A stretch of DNA of 64,000 nucleotides from NCBI GenBank assembly GCA_015231795.1, contig JADGAX010000002.1:248001-312000 (forward strand), in the 5' to 3' direction. The stretch's first letter is position 1; the number at the start of each line of letters is the position of its first letter. Source of the DNA: Alphaproteobacteria bacterium (GTDB taxonomy: Bacteria > Pseudomonadota > Alphaproteobacteria > Rhodospirillales > WMHbin7). Under the pieces are notes generated by a model. That model worked only from the letters and a program-made list of their open reading frames with translations. It did not search any database and had not been told where the DNA came from. Shown one piece after another: positions 9,282-18,118 of this stretch. A program made the position numbers and the translations under genes.

Positions 9282-10400
9282 ATGCCCAGCCTGAAGCAGA
9301 TCGCCTTACCCGCAGCGCGCCGTGCGCTGGCCGGCGGATATTCGTGGGCCAGACGGTTGGGGCTCTACCATCCTAACGCGGCTCCTATTCACTATATTGC
9401 CGAAAAGACGGACTGGGTCATTCGGCAAGACGCCATTGCCTATCAGAACGCCATTGAGCGCCGCCATCCCGGCGCCGTCGTCGTGACGGATCGACCTGAG
9501 CGAGCCACCGGGCGCATCGCTCATTTCGCTTCGCAATTCATATGGCAAGCCTGGGCGCCCGCGCTAGACAAGGACACGCGCTGTCTGATCACTTATTTTC
9601 ACGGCAAGCCCGAAGACGGGCCGGAAATGGCGCGCCACGTCGCCTTCTTTCTCGACCATCTAAACCGTCTTGAGCGAATCGTCACGGCCGCCAGCCGCAT
9701 CGAAGCGCGCCTCCTGGAATGGGGCGTTCCGCGAGAAAAGCTTGTACGTGTGCCATTAGGGGTCGATTTTCAGAAATTTCGTCCCCCTTCCAGCGACGAG
9801 CGGCGCGAATTTCGCGCAAATTTCGGGATTCCAGAAGCGAGCCTTTGCATTGGCTCTTTCCAAAAGGATGGCGAGGGATGGGGCGACGGCATGGTGCCCA
9901 AGCTTATTAAGGGACCAGATCTCTTCGTCGAAACCGTCGGTCGCCTTGCGCGGCACTTTCCAGTTTTCGTTTTTCTGACCGGCCCGGCTCGCGGCTACGT
10001 CAAGCGGGGGCTGGAGGCTATCAACGTTCCCTACGTCCATCACAATCTGCCGCAAGCGGACATGGTTGCGGATGCCTTCCGAGCGCTCGACCTCTATATC
10101 GTCGCTTCGCGAGAGGAGGGCGGACCCAAGGCGGTGCTGGAAAGTTTGGCGTCTGGCGTCCCTCTGGTGACGACGCGCGTTGGCATGGCGCAGGACGTCG
10201 TTGAGGACGGCGTCAACGGCTTCTTGGTTGACAAACCAGACGCTGGGTTGCTTGCAGATCGGGCAGCGGCCCTTCTTTCCCAACCGGAACTTGCCAGCCG
10301 CCATGTCGAGCGAGGGCTATTGGACATCCGCCGCTTCGCGTGGGACATCGTCGCGGAACAGCTTTACGACCGCGCCTATCGCGGCTTGCTGGAACGCTAA
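9282..10400 (+). CDS. GT4-family glycosyltransferase
   Basis: 372 residues of GT-B fold. The C-terminal donor site is clear: ASREEGGPKAVLESLASG gives the E-x7-E motif, followed by GMAQDVVEDGVNGFLVD. The N-terminal acceptor half has a conserved HFASQFIW segment and a YFHGKP loop, typical of glycosyltransferases that act on lipid-linked oligosaccharides. No signal peptide or transmembrane helix is present, so it should be a peripheral cytoplasmic-face enzyme. It is separated from gmd by a 75-bp divergent intergenic region and followed after 3 bp by another GT4. The specific linkage is not predictable. Confidence 0.82.
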   Translation: MPSLKQIALPAARRALAGGYSWARRLGLYHPNAAPIHYIAEKTDWVIRQDAIAYQNAIERRHPGAVVVTDRPERATGRIAHFASQFIWQAWAPALDKDTRCLITYFHGKPEDGPEMARHVAFFLDHLNRLERIVTAASRIEARLLEWGVPREKLVRVPLGVDFQKFRPPSSDERREFRANFGIPEASLCIGSFQKDGEGWGDGMVPKLIKGPDLFVETVGRLARHFPVFVFLTGPARGYVKRGLEAINVPYVHHNLPQADMVADAFRALDLYIVASREEGGPKAVLESLASGVPLVTTRVGMAQDVVEDGVNGFLVDKPDAGLLADRAAALLSQPELASRHVERGLLDIRRFAWDIVAEQLYDRAYRGLLER

Positions 10401-10403
10401 GAA

Positions 10404-11651
10404 ATGAATAACGGTCCGGTCCTCTTCCTGTTCAAGTCGGGGCGCAAGGCTAGATTGGCCGAGAACGGCCCGCGCGAATTTTTTTATGGCTTCACCGAAA
10501 TGGCAAGGCTCGGCATCGAAGCCGAATTGCTGGAAGAGGATGATCTACCCTTGCCGTCCTTGGGCGGCGCGCTAGCGCATGATCGTTTAACTCCGGGTCA
10601 CCCCGGTGACGCGGAATTAAACGTGAATCGTTCGCTAACACAAATTTCTAGTGCAGATTCACGCCTTCAATCAAAGCCGTTTATCGGCTTCGATTTCAGA
10701 CGATCTGCTCTAGAGCGGCTGGCCACCCGCTTGCTGGATCCGCTGGCGGCATTGAACGCCGCCACCTTGGCCCGCCTTTCGACAAAGGAGACCTTGTCGA
10801 AACTAAACGCGGCGCAAGCCATCGTGGCTACGACGAACGCGCATGGCTTGGCGCTCGGTTTCTTGAAGTGGCGGGGACTGTTGGCCCCTCCCGTTTTGCT
10901 TCTGCCAATGGGCGTCTGGCCTTTGAAGGTCAACCCCCTGCGCCGCCGCTTGTTGGGGCGCTGGCTGCGCGAGTTGTCTTTGGCTCCGATTTCCAAGGCG
11001 GAAGCCGATTGGCTTAAAGCAAGGCTAGATCCCTTTTCTGATGTCTCGTATCTGCCCTTTGGAACGGACGTCGATTTTTGGTCTTCGCCGCAGGAGGAAG
11101 GCAGCGAAGACGACGGCGCTCTCGCTATTGGCAACGACCCGCATCGCGATTGGGCTTGCTTGTCGTCCGCCTGGATGCCGGATCTGCTTCCGCTGACGAT
11201 TGTGACCCGCCGTCAGGTTCCGCCGGCGCAAGGAGCCGTTCGTGTGCTGGCTGGCGATTGGAATGAAAGACCCATTTCCGATTGCGGGATACGCGACCTT
11301 TATCACAGGTCTCGTTTCGTCATTATCCCCATCAAGGACACTATCCAGCCGTCGGGGCAAAGCGCCTGTTTACAAGCCATGAGCATGGGCAAGGCCGTGA
11401 TTTTGTCCAGAATCGCCGGGCTTTGGGACAATGAACTTCTTAAGGACGGGGAGACCTGCCTGCTGGTCCCGCCGGGCGATGCCCAGGCCCTGGCCCAGGC
11501 GGTGCGTCGGTTGCAGGCCGATCCAGGTTTGGTTTCAAGATTGGGCACGACGGCCAGGGAAATCGTGAAGCGTCGTTTTACAATTGAGCGCATGGGCGAA
11601 GCGCTGGCGGCTAAGCTCCATGTCTTGCTGGCGCAGGCGCCGACCCGTTAG
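10404..11651 (+). CDS. GT4-like glycosyltransferase carrying an in-frame palindromic insertion
   Basis: 415 residues. The C-terminal half resembles GT-B donor domains: IQPSGQSACLQAMSMGKAV and a KDGETCLLVPPGDAQALAQAV segment. Residues of roughly 57-105 are encoded by a palindrome-rich stretch (see the repeat at 10571-10719) whose composition and lack of family-like sequence mark it as an insertion into the N-terminal domain. The frame is kept and there is no stop, so the protein may still be made. The gene starts 3 bp after the previous GT4 and is therefore coupled to it. Whether the enzyme is active with this insert is unknown. Confidence 0.7.
   Translation: MNNGPVLFLFKSGRKARLAENGPREFFYGFTEMARLGIEAELLEEDDLPLPSLGGALAHDRLTPGHPGDAELNVNRSLTQISSADSRLQSKPFIGFDFRRSALERLATRLLDPLAALNAATLARLSTKETLSKLNAAQAIVATTNAHGLALGFLKWRGLLAPPVLLLPMGVWPLKVNPLRRRLLGRWLRELSLAPISKAEADWLKARLDPFSDVSYLPFGTDVDFWSSPQEEGSEDDGALAIGNDPHRDWACLSSAWMPDLLPLTIVTRRQVPPAQGAVRVLAGDWNERPISDCGIRDLYHRSRFVIIPIKDTIQPSGQSACLQAMSMGKAVILSRIAGLWDNELLKDGETCLLVPPGDAQALAQAVRRLQADPGLVSRLGTTAREIVKRRFTIERMGEALAAKLHVLLAQAPTR
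10571..10719. repeat. Intragenic palindromic repeat element, about 150 bp
   Basis: Nested inverted repeats fill this interval. gtttaactccg pairs imperfectly with cggaattaaac around a GGTCACCCCGGTGAC core; gtgaatc pairs with gattcac about 30 bases on; gccg-tttat-cggc forms a short hairpin. The outer ends (gctagcgcatgatcg and cgatctgctctagagc) are also roughly complementary. This is the architecture of small non-autonomous palindromic elements of alphaproteobacteria (BRU-RS, RIME and Rickettsia RPE types). It sits inside a coding frame without breaking it. Exact ends are estimated and no second copy is seen in this window. Confidence 0.65.
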
Positions 11652-11666
11652 GGCACATGGGAAGGG

Positions 11667-12788
11667 TCAGACCGAGGACCGAATTGCCGCGACAATCCTG
11701 TCTTGAACCATTTCATCCAGGTAGGGATGCATCGGCAGACTAAGAACCTCGGCGGACAGTTTCTCGCAAACCCTTAATCCCGCCGGATCAGCCGGAAAGT
11801 TCCGATACGCCGTTTGCAGATGCAGCGGCGTTGGATAATAAATCGCCGTCGGAATGCCTGATTCCTTCAGGCTTTTGGCCAAACGGTCACGATCAGGATG
11901 TTTGATGGTATATTGCGCCCAAGCTGACTGGTGGCCAGACGGTATGGCTTGCGTTTCGACAACGCCTGCCAACTTGCGGACGTATCGCTCGGCGACGATC
12001 TGACGGCGTGCCATTTCATCTTCCAGAATGGCCAATTTCTCAATCAGGATGGCCGCCTGCAGCGTGTCGAGGCGGCTGTTCTGGCCGATGCGAACATTGT
12101 CGTATTTGTCACGGCCCTTTCCATGAACGCGCAGCGAGCGCAAAATCTCGGCGAGCGCATCGTCGTCGGTCAGGATGGCGCCGCCGTCCCCATAGCATCC
12201 CAAGGGTTTGGCGGGGAAAAAACTCGTCGTCGTTATCGGAGCTAGGCCGCCGACACGTTTGCCATGCTGCATGCCTCCGAAGCTTTGAGCGGCGTCTGAT
12301 AGGATCGTCATGCCCTCACGTTCCGCCAGCGCCGCGATGGCGGCATAGTCGGCGGGCAAGCCAAATAGATCAACGGGAATGATGGCGCGCGGCTTCAGGC
12401 TGAACTTGCGGGCAAAAGCAATGGACCGCTCCAGGCTGCCGGGATCGATGTTAAAGGTCTGGGGGTCAACATCGACCAGAACGGGCGTCGCCCCAACGAG
12501 AACCGGAGCCTCTGCCGTTGCTACGAACGTAAATGATGGTACCAGCACGGCATCGCCCGGACCAATCCCCAGGGCCATCAGAGCCAGCACCAGGGCATCG
12601 GTGCCGTTGGCGCAAGTTACCGCATGCTGGACGCCGGCGTAGGCCGCCAGTTCTTTTTCGAACTGTTTGACCTCGGGTCCCATGATGAACTGGCCATGCT
12701 CGAGCACGCGCATTATGGCGCTTTCAATGCGTCCCGCTATACGGTTGCGCTGGGCATTCAAATCGATAAATTCTATACGCTCATTCAT
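11667..12788 (-). CDS. DegT/DnrJ/EryC1 sugar aminotransferase, WbpE-like
   Basis: 373 residues of the PLP-dependent sugar aminotransferase family. The Schiff-base lysine is K194 in SFFPAKPLGCYGDGGA, the aspartate contacting the PLP ring is in LSDAAQSFG, and CANGTDAL binds the phosphate. The opening IEFIDLNAQRNRI and the overall sequence are closest, from memory, to WbpE, which installs the C3 amino group on a UDP-GlcNAcA-derived 3-keto sugar. The WbpA, WbpB and WbpD partners are not in this window, so perosamine or Ara4N-type amination remains possible. It lies 17 bp after a membrane GT2 on the same strand. Confidence 0.82.
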   Translation of the reverse strand: MNERIEFIDLNAQRNRIAGRIESAIMRVLEHGQFIMGPEVKQFEKELAAYAGVQHAVTCANGTDALVLALMALGIGPGDAVLVPSFTFVATAEAPVLVGATPVLVDVDPQTFNIDPGSLERSIAFARKFSLKPRAIIPVDLFGLPADYAAIAALAEREGMTILSDAAQSFGGMQHGKRVGGLAPITTTSFFPAKPLGCYGDGGAILTDDDALAEILRSLRVHGKGRDKYDNVRIGQNSRLDTLQAAILIEKLAILEDEMARRQIVAERYVRKLAGVVETQAIPSGHQSAWAQYTIKHPDRDRLAKSLKESGIPTAIYYPTPLHLQTAYRNFPADPAGLRVCEKLSAEVLSLPMHPYLDEMVQDRIVAAIRSSV

Positions 12789-12805
12789 TTCTTAAGATCC
12801 TTACT

Positions 12806-13765
12806 TCATTTCTCGATCCCGTGCGTCGAGCGCACGATCCAAAGAGGGCGGCCCTTCACTTCATTGAAAACACGCCCGATATAGTCGCCCAGGATGCCCA
12901 GCGTCAAAAGCTGCATGCCGCCCAAAAACAGCATGATGATCAGAATCGATTCGTAGCCGGGAATGTCCACTCCGAACAGCAGCGTCCTGATCACGCGAAA
13001 CACGATGTATATGAAGGCCAGGGCGGCGATGGCGCCGCCGACATAGCTCCAGACGCGCAAGGGGAAGGTTGAAAACGAGGTCAGCCCATCCAGCGCAAAG
13101 CTAAACAGTTTCAGGAACCCCCATTTGGTGCCGCCCGCCATCCTTTCGCCTTGCTCGTAGGGAATGCCGGTCTGGCGAAAGCCGACCCAGGCGAAAATGC
13201 CCTTCATGAAGCGCGAGCGTTCGGGCATGCGGTTGATGACGTCCACCACCTTGCGGTCCATCAGGCGAAAATCGCCCGCCTCGCGGGGCAGGGGCACTTC
13301 GGCCAGGTTTTCGAAGACCCAATAGAAGACCCTGGCGAACAGGCGCGACGCCAGGCTCTGCCCCACCCTGGCGTGACGCACGGCATAGACCACGTCAAAG
13401 CCCTCGCGCCACTTCTCCAACATCTGAAGAATCGCTTCCGGCGGATGCTGCAAATCGGCATCCATGGGAATGACCGCGTCGCCTTTGGTGTGCGCCAGCC
13501 CACAAGACAGAGCCAGCTCCTTGCCGAAATTGCGCGACAGGTCCACCACCTTGATGCGTCCATCGGCCTTGTGCGCCGCTAGAAGCCGGGCCAAAGTGTC
13601 GTCCCTGGACCCATCATTGACGCAAACCACCTCCCAGGCCATGCCCAGCCGGTCCAGCATGGCCGTTAGTTTTGCGAACAAAGCCTCGACATTCGGCCCT
13701 TCGTTGTAAAAGGGCACGACGATGGACAGCAGGGGTGACGGCGGAACTTGGGTCATGGCGCTCAT
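12806..13765 (-). CDS. Undecaprenyl-phosphate glycosyltransferase, GT2 with two TM helices (ArnC/GtrB-like)
   Basis: 319 residues from ATG at 13765 (a second ATG lies three codons on; the frame is open further upstream but overlaps the divergent wecB control region). The catalytic GT2 domain shows SIVVPFYNEGPNVE, VCVNDGSRDDT and the DAD metal motif in MDADLQHPPE. Two C-terminal transmembrane helices are followed by the family tail YIGRVFNEVKGRPLWIV. Such enzymes load one sugar onto undecaprenyl phosphate for later periplasmic transfer. The downstream aminotransferase suggests an amino sugar, in the manner of the ArnB-ArnC pair, but this is inference. Confidence 0.82.
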   Translation of the reverse strand: MSAMTQVPPSPLLSIVVPFYNEGPNVEALFAKLTAMLDRLGMAWEVVCVNDGSRDDTLARLLAAHKADGRIKVVDLSRNFGKELALSCGLAHTKGDAVIPMDADLQHPPEAILQMLEKWREGFDVVYAVRHARVGQSLASRLFARVFYWVFENLAEVPLPREAGDFRLMDRKVVDVINRMPERSRFMKGIFAWVGFRQTGIPYEQGERMAGGTKWGFLKLFSFALDGLTSFSTFPLRVWSYVGGAIAALAFIYIVFRVIRTLLFGVDIPGYESILIIMLFLGGMQLLTLGILGDYIGRVFNEVKGRPLWIVRSTHGIEK

Positions 13766-13835
13766 TTCTGTTAGTGATTGTGGCCCGAGAAAGGCGCTGT
13801 TGTCGAGACCCCTCGAATTGGGGTATTGCAAACCC

Positions 13836-14933
13836 ATGATCAGAAAATCGGTCCTGTGCGTGGTGGGCGCCCGTCCCAACTACATGAAAGTCGCCCCCAT
13901 CTTGGCCGCGATGGGCGATGGCGCCCTGACAGGCCGCCTTGTGCATACCGGCCAGCATTACGACAAGGCGATGAACGACGATTTCTTCGCCGACCTTAAA
14001 ATACCGGAACCCGAGGCCAATCTGGGCGTGGGGTCAGGCAGCCACGCCCAGCAGACGGCAGACGTCATGATGCGGTTCGAACCCGTGCTGGACGCCAACC
14101 GCCCCGATTGCGTACTGGTGGTGGGAGACGTCAATTCGACCCTGGCCTGCGCCCTGGTCGCCGTAAAGAAGGCCATCCCCGTCGTTCATGTCGAGGCGGG
14201 GCTGCGCAGCTACGACCGCGCCATGCCCGAAGAGATCAACCGGGTGCTGACCGACCAGATCTGCGACCTTCTCTTCACCACCGAGAAAGACGCCCTGACC
14301 AATCTGACACGCGAGGGGATCGATCCCAAGCGGGTTCACTTCGTGGGCAATGTCATGATCGACAGCCTGCTGTGGAATCTGAAGCGCGCCGTGCCCGCCC
14401 AGGAAACCCTGAACGGCTTTGCACCCCAGGGCTTCGGGCTGGTCACGCTGCACCGCCCCTCGAATGTCGATGACCCCATCATTCTGGCCCGTCTGTTCAA
14501 GACCCTGGCGGAAATTTCCCAGAGCCTGCCCTTGGTTTTTCCCATTCACCCGCGCACGAAGGCGCAGGCGGAACGGTTGGGGCTTCTTGAGGGAAATGGG
14601 CATATCCGCTTCCTGCCGCCCCTGGGTTATCTCAACCTGCTTGGCCTGCTGAGGGAATCACGCTTGGTCCTGACCGATTCGGGTGGGCTGCAGGAAGAAA
14701 GCACGGCGCTGGGCGTGGCCTGCCTGACCCTGCGCGAGAATACCGAGCGCCCCGTCACCATCACCGAAGGCACCAATACGCTGGTCGGCAACGATCCTGA
14801 TCGCATTCTTGCCGCCTTCCATGACGTTATGCAAAAGGGCGGCAAACGGGGCCGCGTGCCCGACCTATGGGATGGACAGGCCGCCACGCGCATCGTCTCG
14901 GTCTTGTCCAGTTGGCTGGGCGCTTGCGCATGA
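13836..14933 (+). CDS. wecB: UDP-N-acetylglucosamine 2-epimerase (non-hydrolysing)
   Basis: 365 residues from ATG at 13836, directly before the first strand (VLCVVGARPNYMK). The family hallmarks are all present: VHTGQHYD, GDVNSTLA, HVEAGLRSYDRAMPEE, LHRPSNVD and SDSGGLQEES. It converts UDP-GlcNAc to UDP-ManNAc, used in enterobacterial-type common antigen, capsules and other ManNAc- or ManNAcA-containing O-units. It opens a plus-strand operon and overlaps the following polymerase/ligase gene by 4 nt. A 70-bp gap separates it from the divergent GT2, so both promoters must lie there; I see no convincing boxes. Confidence 0.92.
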   Translation: MIRKSVLCVVGARPNYMKVAPILAAMGDGALTGRLVHTGQHYDKAMNDDFFADLKIPEPEANLGVGSGSHAQQTADVMMRFEPVLDANRPDCVLVVGDVNSTLACALVAVKKAIPVVHVEAGLRSYDRAMPEEINRVLTDQICDLLFTTEKDALTNLTREGIDPKRVHFVGNVMIDSLLWNLKRAVPAQETLNGFAPQGFGLVTLHRPSNVDDPIILARLFKTLAEISQSLPLVFPIHPRTKAQAERLGLLEGNGHIRFLPPLGYLNLLGLLRESRLVLTDSGGLQEESTALGVACLTLRENTERPVTITEGTNTLVGNDPDRILAAFHDVMQKGGKRGRVPDLWDGQAATRIVSVLSSWLGACA

Positions 14934-16153
14934 ACCGCTGGGGCGCCGCTTTGTTCGGCCTGCTGTCCGCCTTGCCGGTTCTCATCGCCCTGCACATGGC
15001 CAGGGGCGTCGCCCCGCTTTTTTCCCTGCTGGGCCTTGCCGCGCTGGCCTTGCATCTTTGGCCCCAGCGTCAAAGGCTGCGTTTGGAAGCGCCCTATTTG
15101 TGGCTGATGACAGGGCTGTGCCTATGGGCCTTGGCCAGCGCCTTATGGGCTTTTGACCCAGTGGCCAACGGCTTTGGCGCCCTGCGGCTGGGCCTGCTGA
15201 TGTTGGCCGGTCTTTTGCTGGTTTCCCTGGCGGGCGGGATGACTGCGGATCAATCCCGCCTGTTTTGTAGGACCTTCGTTGTTGCCTATGCGGCCATCGC
15301 CCTGCTGATCGCCTTCGACTTGGCTTCGGGCATGCCGGTGACGCGCGCCTCTTACGCCTTGCGCGGCATGTTCCCCCAAGACGACTTCGATTTCAGCCAC
15401 GACACCAAAAACCGAGCTGTTCTGCTGGCTTTGCTGCTGCCGCCGGCCTTCCTGGCGGCTAGGCGCGAATGGGGATTAAAGACCTCCCTGCCTCTGGCCT
15501 GTTTGGCCCTTCTTCTGATCCTGCTGCACCATTCCGAGACGTCTCTTTTGTGCGTGATCGGCATGGCCGCCGCCGCTCCGCTGGCTTTTTGGCGGCCCAA
15601 GCCCCTGCTGTGGGCCGGGCTTCTCGGCCTGGGCCTGCTTTTCGCCCTGCCGCCGCTCTTGCATGGAAACATGCTGACGGCGCGCGAGATCGCGCGGCAG
15701 TTTCCCGACACGTCCAAATCGCTGCTGGCCCGCTTTATCATTTGGGAATACGCCGCCGAACGCATTCGAGAAAAACCCCTGGCCGGTCTGGGCTTTGACG
15801 CCGCCCGCGAGATCGGCGGGCGCGAACCGATGCGCCATTACGATTTCGACCCTTTTCCCGATGGCGCGACCTACCGGCCCTTGATGGAACCCATCCCCTT
15901 GCACACCCATAACGGGGTTATCCAACTGTGGTTGGAACTGGGCGCGGTCGGGGCCGTCCTGGGCGGATTGCTCCTTGCCTTGGCCTGGAGGGGCGGACTT
16001 CGCAAGGCCGATCCCTGGCAGCGGGCGGGATCGGCGGCTTTGTTCATGGCGGCCATGGCCCCCATGCTGTCCAGCTATGGCCTGTTCCAGAATTGGTGGG
16101 TGGGTTCGGTCTGGATCGCCATCGCGGCCCTGCAAGCGCAGGATGCGGCATGA
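14930..16153 (+). CDS. O-antigen ligase / Wzy-type polymerase, second copy
   Basis: 407 residues from ATG at 14930 (ATGA overlap with wecB). About 10-11 transmembrane helices with the Wzy_C loop: GLGFDAAREIGGREPMR and PLHTHNGVIQLWLELGAVG. The last segments match the paralogue at 7042-8244 closely in layout (AREI-GGRE then H-x-H/N then WLELG-VGAVL). One of the two is probably the polymerase and the other the ligase, a common pairing in O-antigen loci. The gene overlaps the next gene by 4 nt and belongs to the wecB operon. Confidence 0.8.
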   Translation: MNRWGAALFGLLSALPVLIALHMARGVAPLFSLLGLAALALHLWPQRQRLRLEAPYLWLMTGLCLWALASALWAFDPVANGFGALRLGLLMLAGLLLVSLAGGMTADQSRLFCRTFVVAYAAIALLIAFDLASGMPVTRASYALRGMFPQDDFDFSHDTKNRAVLLALLLPPAFLAARREWGLKTSLPLACLALLLILLHHSETSLLCVIGMAAAAPLAFWRPKPLLWAGLLGLGLLFALPPLLHGNMLTAREIARQFPDTSKSLLARFIIWEYAAERIREKPLAGLGFDAAREIGGREPMRHYDFDPFPDGATYRPLMEPIPLHTHNGVIQLWLELGAVGAVLGGLLLALAWRGGLRKADPWQRAGSAALFMAAMAPMLSSYGLFQNWWVGSVWIAIAALQAQDAA

Positions 16154-17142
16154 TCGCAAGCATTCTCTCCCATAGCATCTTGCCTCTGGCCGTTTTCCTG
16201 GCCAGCGCCGCCTGCGTGCGGCTTTTGCAGCGCTGGCTGATCCGCAAGGCCATCCTTGATCTGCCCAACGAAAGGTCCAGCCACAGCGTGCCGACACCCA
16301 GGGGCGGCGGGCTGGCGGTGATGGCCGTGGTGCTGGCGGTCTGGTCGATGCTGGGCCTGCAACTGGGCGCTCCCCAGGAACTATGGATCGTGATTCCAGC
16401 CGCCTTGCTGCTGATGGGCCTGTCTTGGATCGATGATCGCAAGGGACTTTCCCCCCTGATCCGTCTGGCGGTTCAGGCCGTGGCCGTGGGTATTGGGCTG
16501 CTGGCTTTGCCCGCCGGTCCGGTCTTTCAAGACGGGCTGCCCTGGTGGCTGGACCGCACCCTGGCAGGCCTAGCTTGGCTGTGGTTCGTCAATCTATTCA
16601 ATTTCATGGACGGCATCGACGGCATTTCGGGCGTCGAAACCATCGCCATCGGCACAGGCGTCGCCCTGCTGGTCGAGATGTGCGCCCTGCATCCCGACCT
16701 GTATGATTTGGCCCTGGTCCTGGTTGCCGTCGCCTTGGGCTTTTTGGTCTGGAACTGGCACCCCGCCAAGATCTTCCTGGGCGATGTGGGCAGCGTTCCC
16801 CTGGGATTTTTGTTGGGCTGGCTGCTGTTGACCCTGGCGGCCCTAGGTCTGTGGGCGCCCGCCCTTCTTCTGCCCGCTTATTATTTGGCCGACGCCACCA
16901 TCACCCTATTCAAGCGCGCCCTTCGGCGCGAAAAAATCTGGCAGGCCCATCGCAGCCATTTTTATCAGCAGGCCGTTCAGGCCGGAAACAGCCATGCGCG
17001 GGTCGCCAGTTGGATCGGCTTGGCCAATTTTCTGCTGATCGGCCTAGCCTTGCTCAGCCTTGAAAAGCCCGTGCCCGCACTGGTGGCCGGTCTGCTGGTC
17101 GTCGGCCTGCTGCTGGCCCTGTTGGGCCGGAAACGCCCATGA
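16150..17142 (+). CDS. Polyprenyl-phosphate GlcNAc-1-phosphate transferase family (WecA/WbpL-like)
   Basis: 330 residues from ATG at 16150 (overlapping the preceding stop). About ten transmembrane segments. Catalytic cytoplasmic motifs of the PNPT superfamily are visible: LDLPNERSSHSVPTPRGGG near the N-terminus, SWIDDRKGLSP, NLFNFMDGIDGISG and KIFLGDVGSVPLGFLLGW, and the RAxRREKIWQAHRSHFYQ loop that carries the HxxH-type region. The enzyme transfers a sugar-1-phosphate from a UDP-HexNAc to undecaprenyl phosphate and so starts O-unit assembly. With the two genes downstream it mirrors the WbpL-WbpV-WbpM set, which uses UDP-QuiNAc or UDP-FucNAc. Confidence 0.88.
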   Translation: MIASILSHSILPLAVFLASAACVRLLQRWLIRKAILDLPNERSSHSVPTPRGGGLAVMAVVLAVWSMLGLQLGAPQELWIVIPAALLLMGLSWIDDRKGLSPLIRLAVQAVAVGIGLLALPAGPVFQDGLPWWLDRTLAGLAWLWFVNLFNFMDGIDGISGVETIAIGTGVALLVEMCALHPDLYDLALVLVAVALGFLVWNWHPAKIFLGDVGSVPLGFLLGWLLLTLAALGLWAPALLLPAYYLADATITLFKRALRREKIWQAHRSHFYQQAVQAGNSHARVASWIGLANFLLIGLALLSLEKPVPALVAGLLVVGLLLALLGRKRP

Positions 17143-18086
17143 GCAAGGGAGCCGTTCTCGTCACCGGCGCCAACGGCTTTGTGGGCCGCGCAGTTTGCCG
17201 CCATTTGCGGGAAAATGGCTGGCCCGTTCTGGCCGCCGTTCGACCGGGCCGCCCGGTTCCCGAGGGCTGCGAGGCCAGAATCGCCCCCGATCTTTCACCA
17301 GACGCCGACTGGCGGGCCGCGCTGGCCGGGGCTTCCTATGTCATCCACAGCGCCGCCCGCGTGCATCAGATGGGCGAATCGCCTGAATTAGCCTGGGAAG
17401 CGCATCGCAAAGCCAACCTTGACGGCACCCTGACCCTGGCCCGACAAGCAGCCGAAGCCGGGGTGAAGCGCTTCGTTTTCGTCAGCACCGCCAAGGTGAT
17501 GGGCGAGCACAATCCGCCAGATCATCCCTTTGCCGATCAAGACCCGCCCAACCCGCAGGACCCCTACGCCCATTCGAAATGGCAGGCGGAACAAGCACTT
17601 CTGGCTTTGCCTGGGCTTGAAACGGCGATCTTGCGCCCGCCCCTGGTTTACGGGGCTGGGGCGACAGCCAATCTGGAATCCCTAATGCGGCTGATCATGA
17701 AGGGGGTGCCCCTGCCCTTTGGTGGGGTCGACAATCGGCGCAGCCTAGTTTCCGCCAGCAATCTGGCGCATGCCCTGGCTTTGCTGCTGATCCACCCCGC
17801 CGCCGCAGGTAAATCATTTTTGGTCAAAGACTTAGATGTTTCCACCCCCGGCCTGATCCGTCAATTGGCTCAGGCGCTGGATCGCCCTGCCCGCCTGCTT
17901 TTCGTCCCTGTGGGCTTGCTGACTTGGGGGGCGCGCCTGCTTGGCAAGCGCGATCTGGCCGAGCGAGTCCTGGGATCGCTGGAAATCGATGACTCGCATC
18001 TGCGCCAGACCCTGGGCTGGACCCCGGCCTTCGATCCCGCCCAGGAAATGGCCCGCATGGCCAAGGCCTTCACCCAGGACTTGTAA
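17139..18086 (+). CDS. UDP-4-keto-sugar reductase/epimerase (WbpV/WbpK/WreQ-like SDR)
   Basis: 315 residues of extended SDR. GANGFVG at the N-terminus binds NAD(P), STAKVMGE supplies the catalytic Ser/Thr region and the YxxxK pair is in PYAHSKWQAE. It differs from GalE in lacking GAGYIGS and matches the group that reduces UDP-4-keto-6-deoxy-GlcNAc to UDP-QuiNAc or UDP-FucNAc. That role needs a 4,6-dehydratase, and a WbpM-type enzyme follows 32 bp downstream. The start overlaps the transferase gene by 4 nt. Product stereochemistry cannot be read from sequence. Confidence 0.82.
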   Translation: MSKGAVLVTGANGFVGRAVCRHLRENGWPVLAAVRPGRPVPEGCEARIAPDLSPDADWRAALAGASYVIHSAARVHQMGESPELAWEAHRKANLDGTLTLARQAAEAGVKRFVFVSTAKVMGEHNPPDHPFADQDPPNPQDPYAHSKWQAEQALLALPGLETAILRPPLVYGAGATANLESLMRLIMKGVPLPFGGVDNRRSLVSASNLAHALALLLIHPAAAGKSFLVKDLDVSTPGLIRQLAQALDRPARLLFVPVGLLTWGARLLGKRDLAERVLGSLEIDDSHLRQTLGWTPAFDPAQEMARMAKAFTQDL

Positions 18087-18118
18087 CCAAGCAACCAAGC
18101 CGCCACAATGCGCCGCCC

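Noticed and set aside
13800-13829. TTGTCG and TATTGC as a promoter for wecB
   Set aside because: The boxes are poor, spacing is 18 bp, and the predicted start would coincide with the ATG, so the evidence is too weak.
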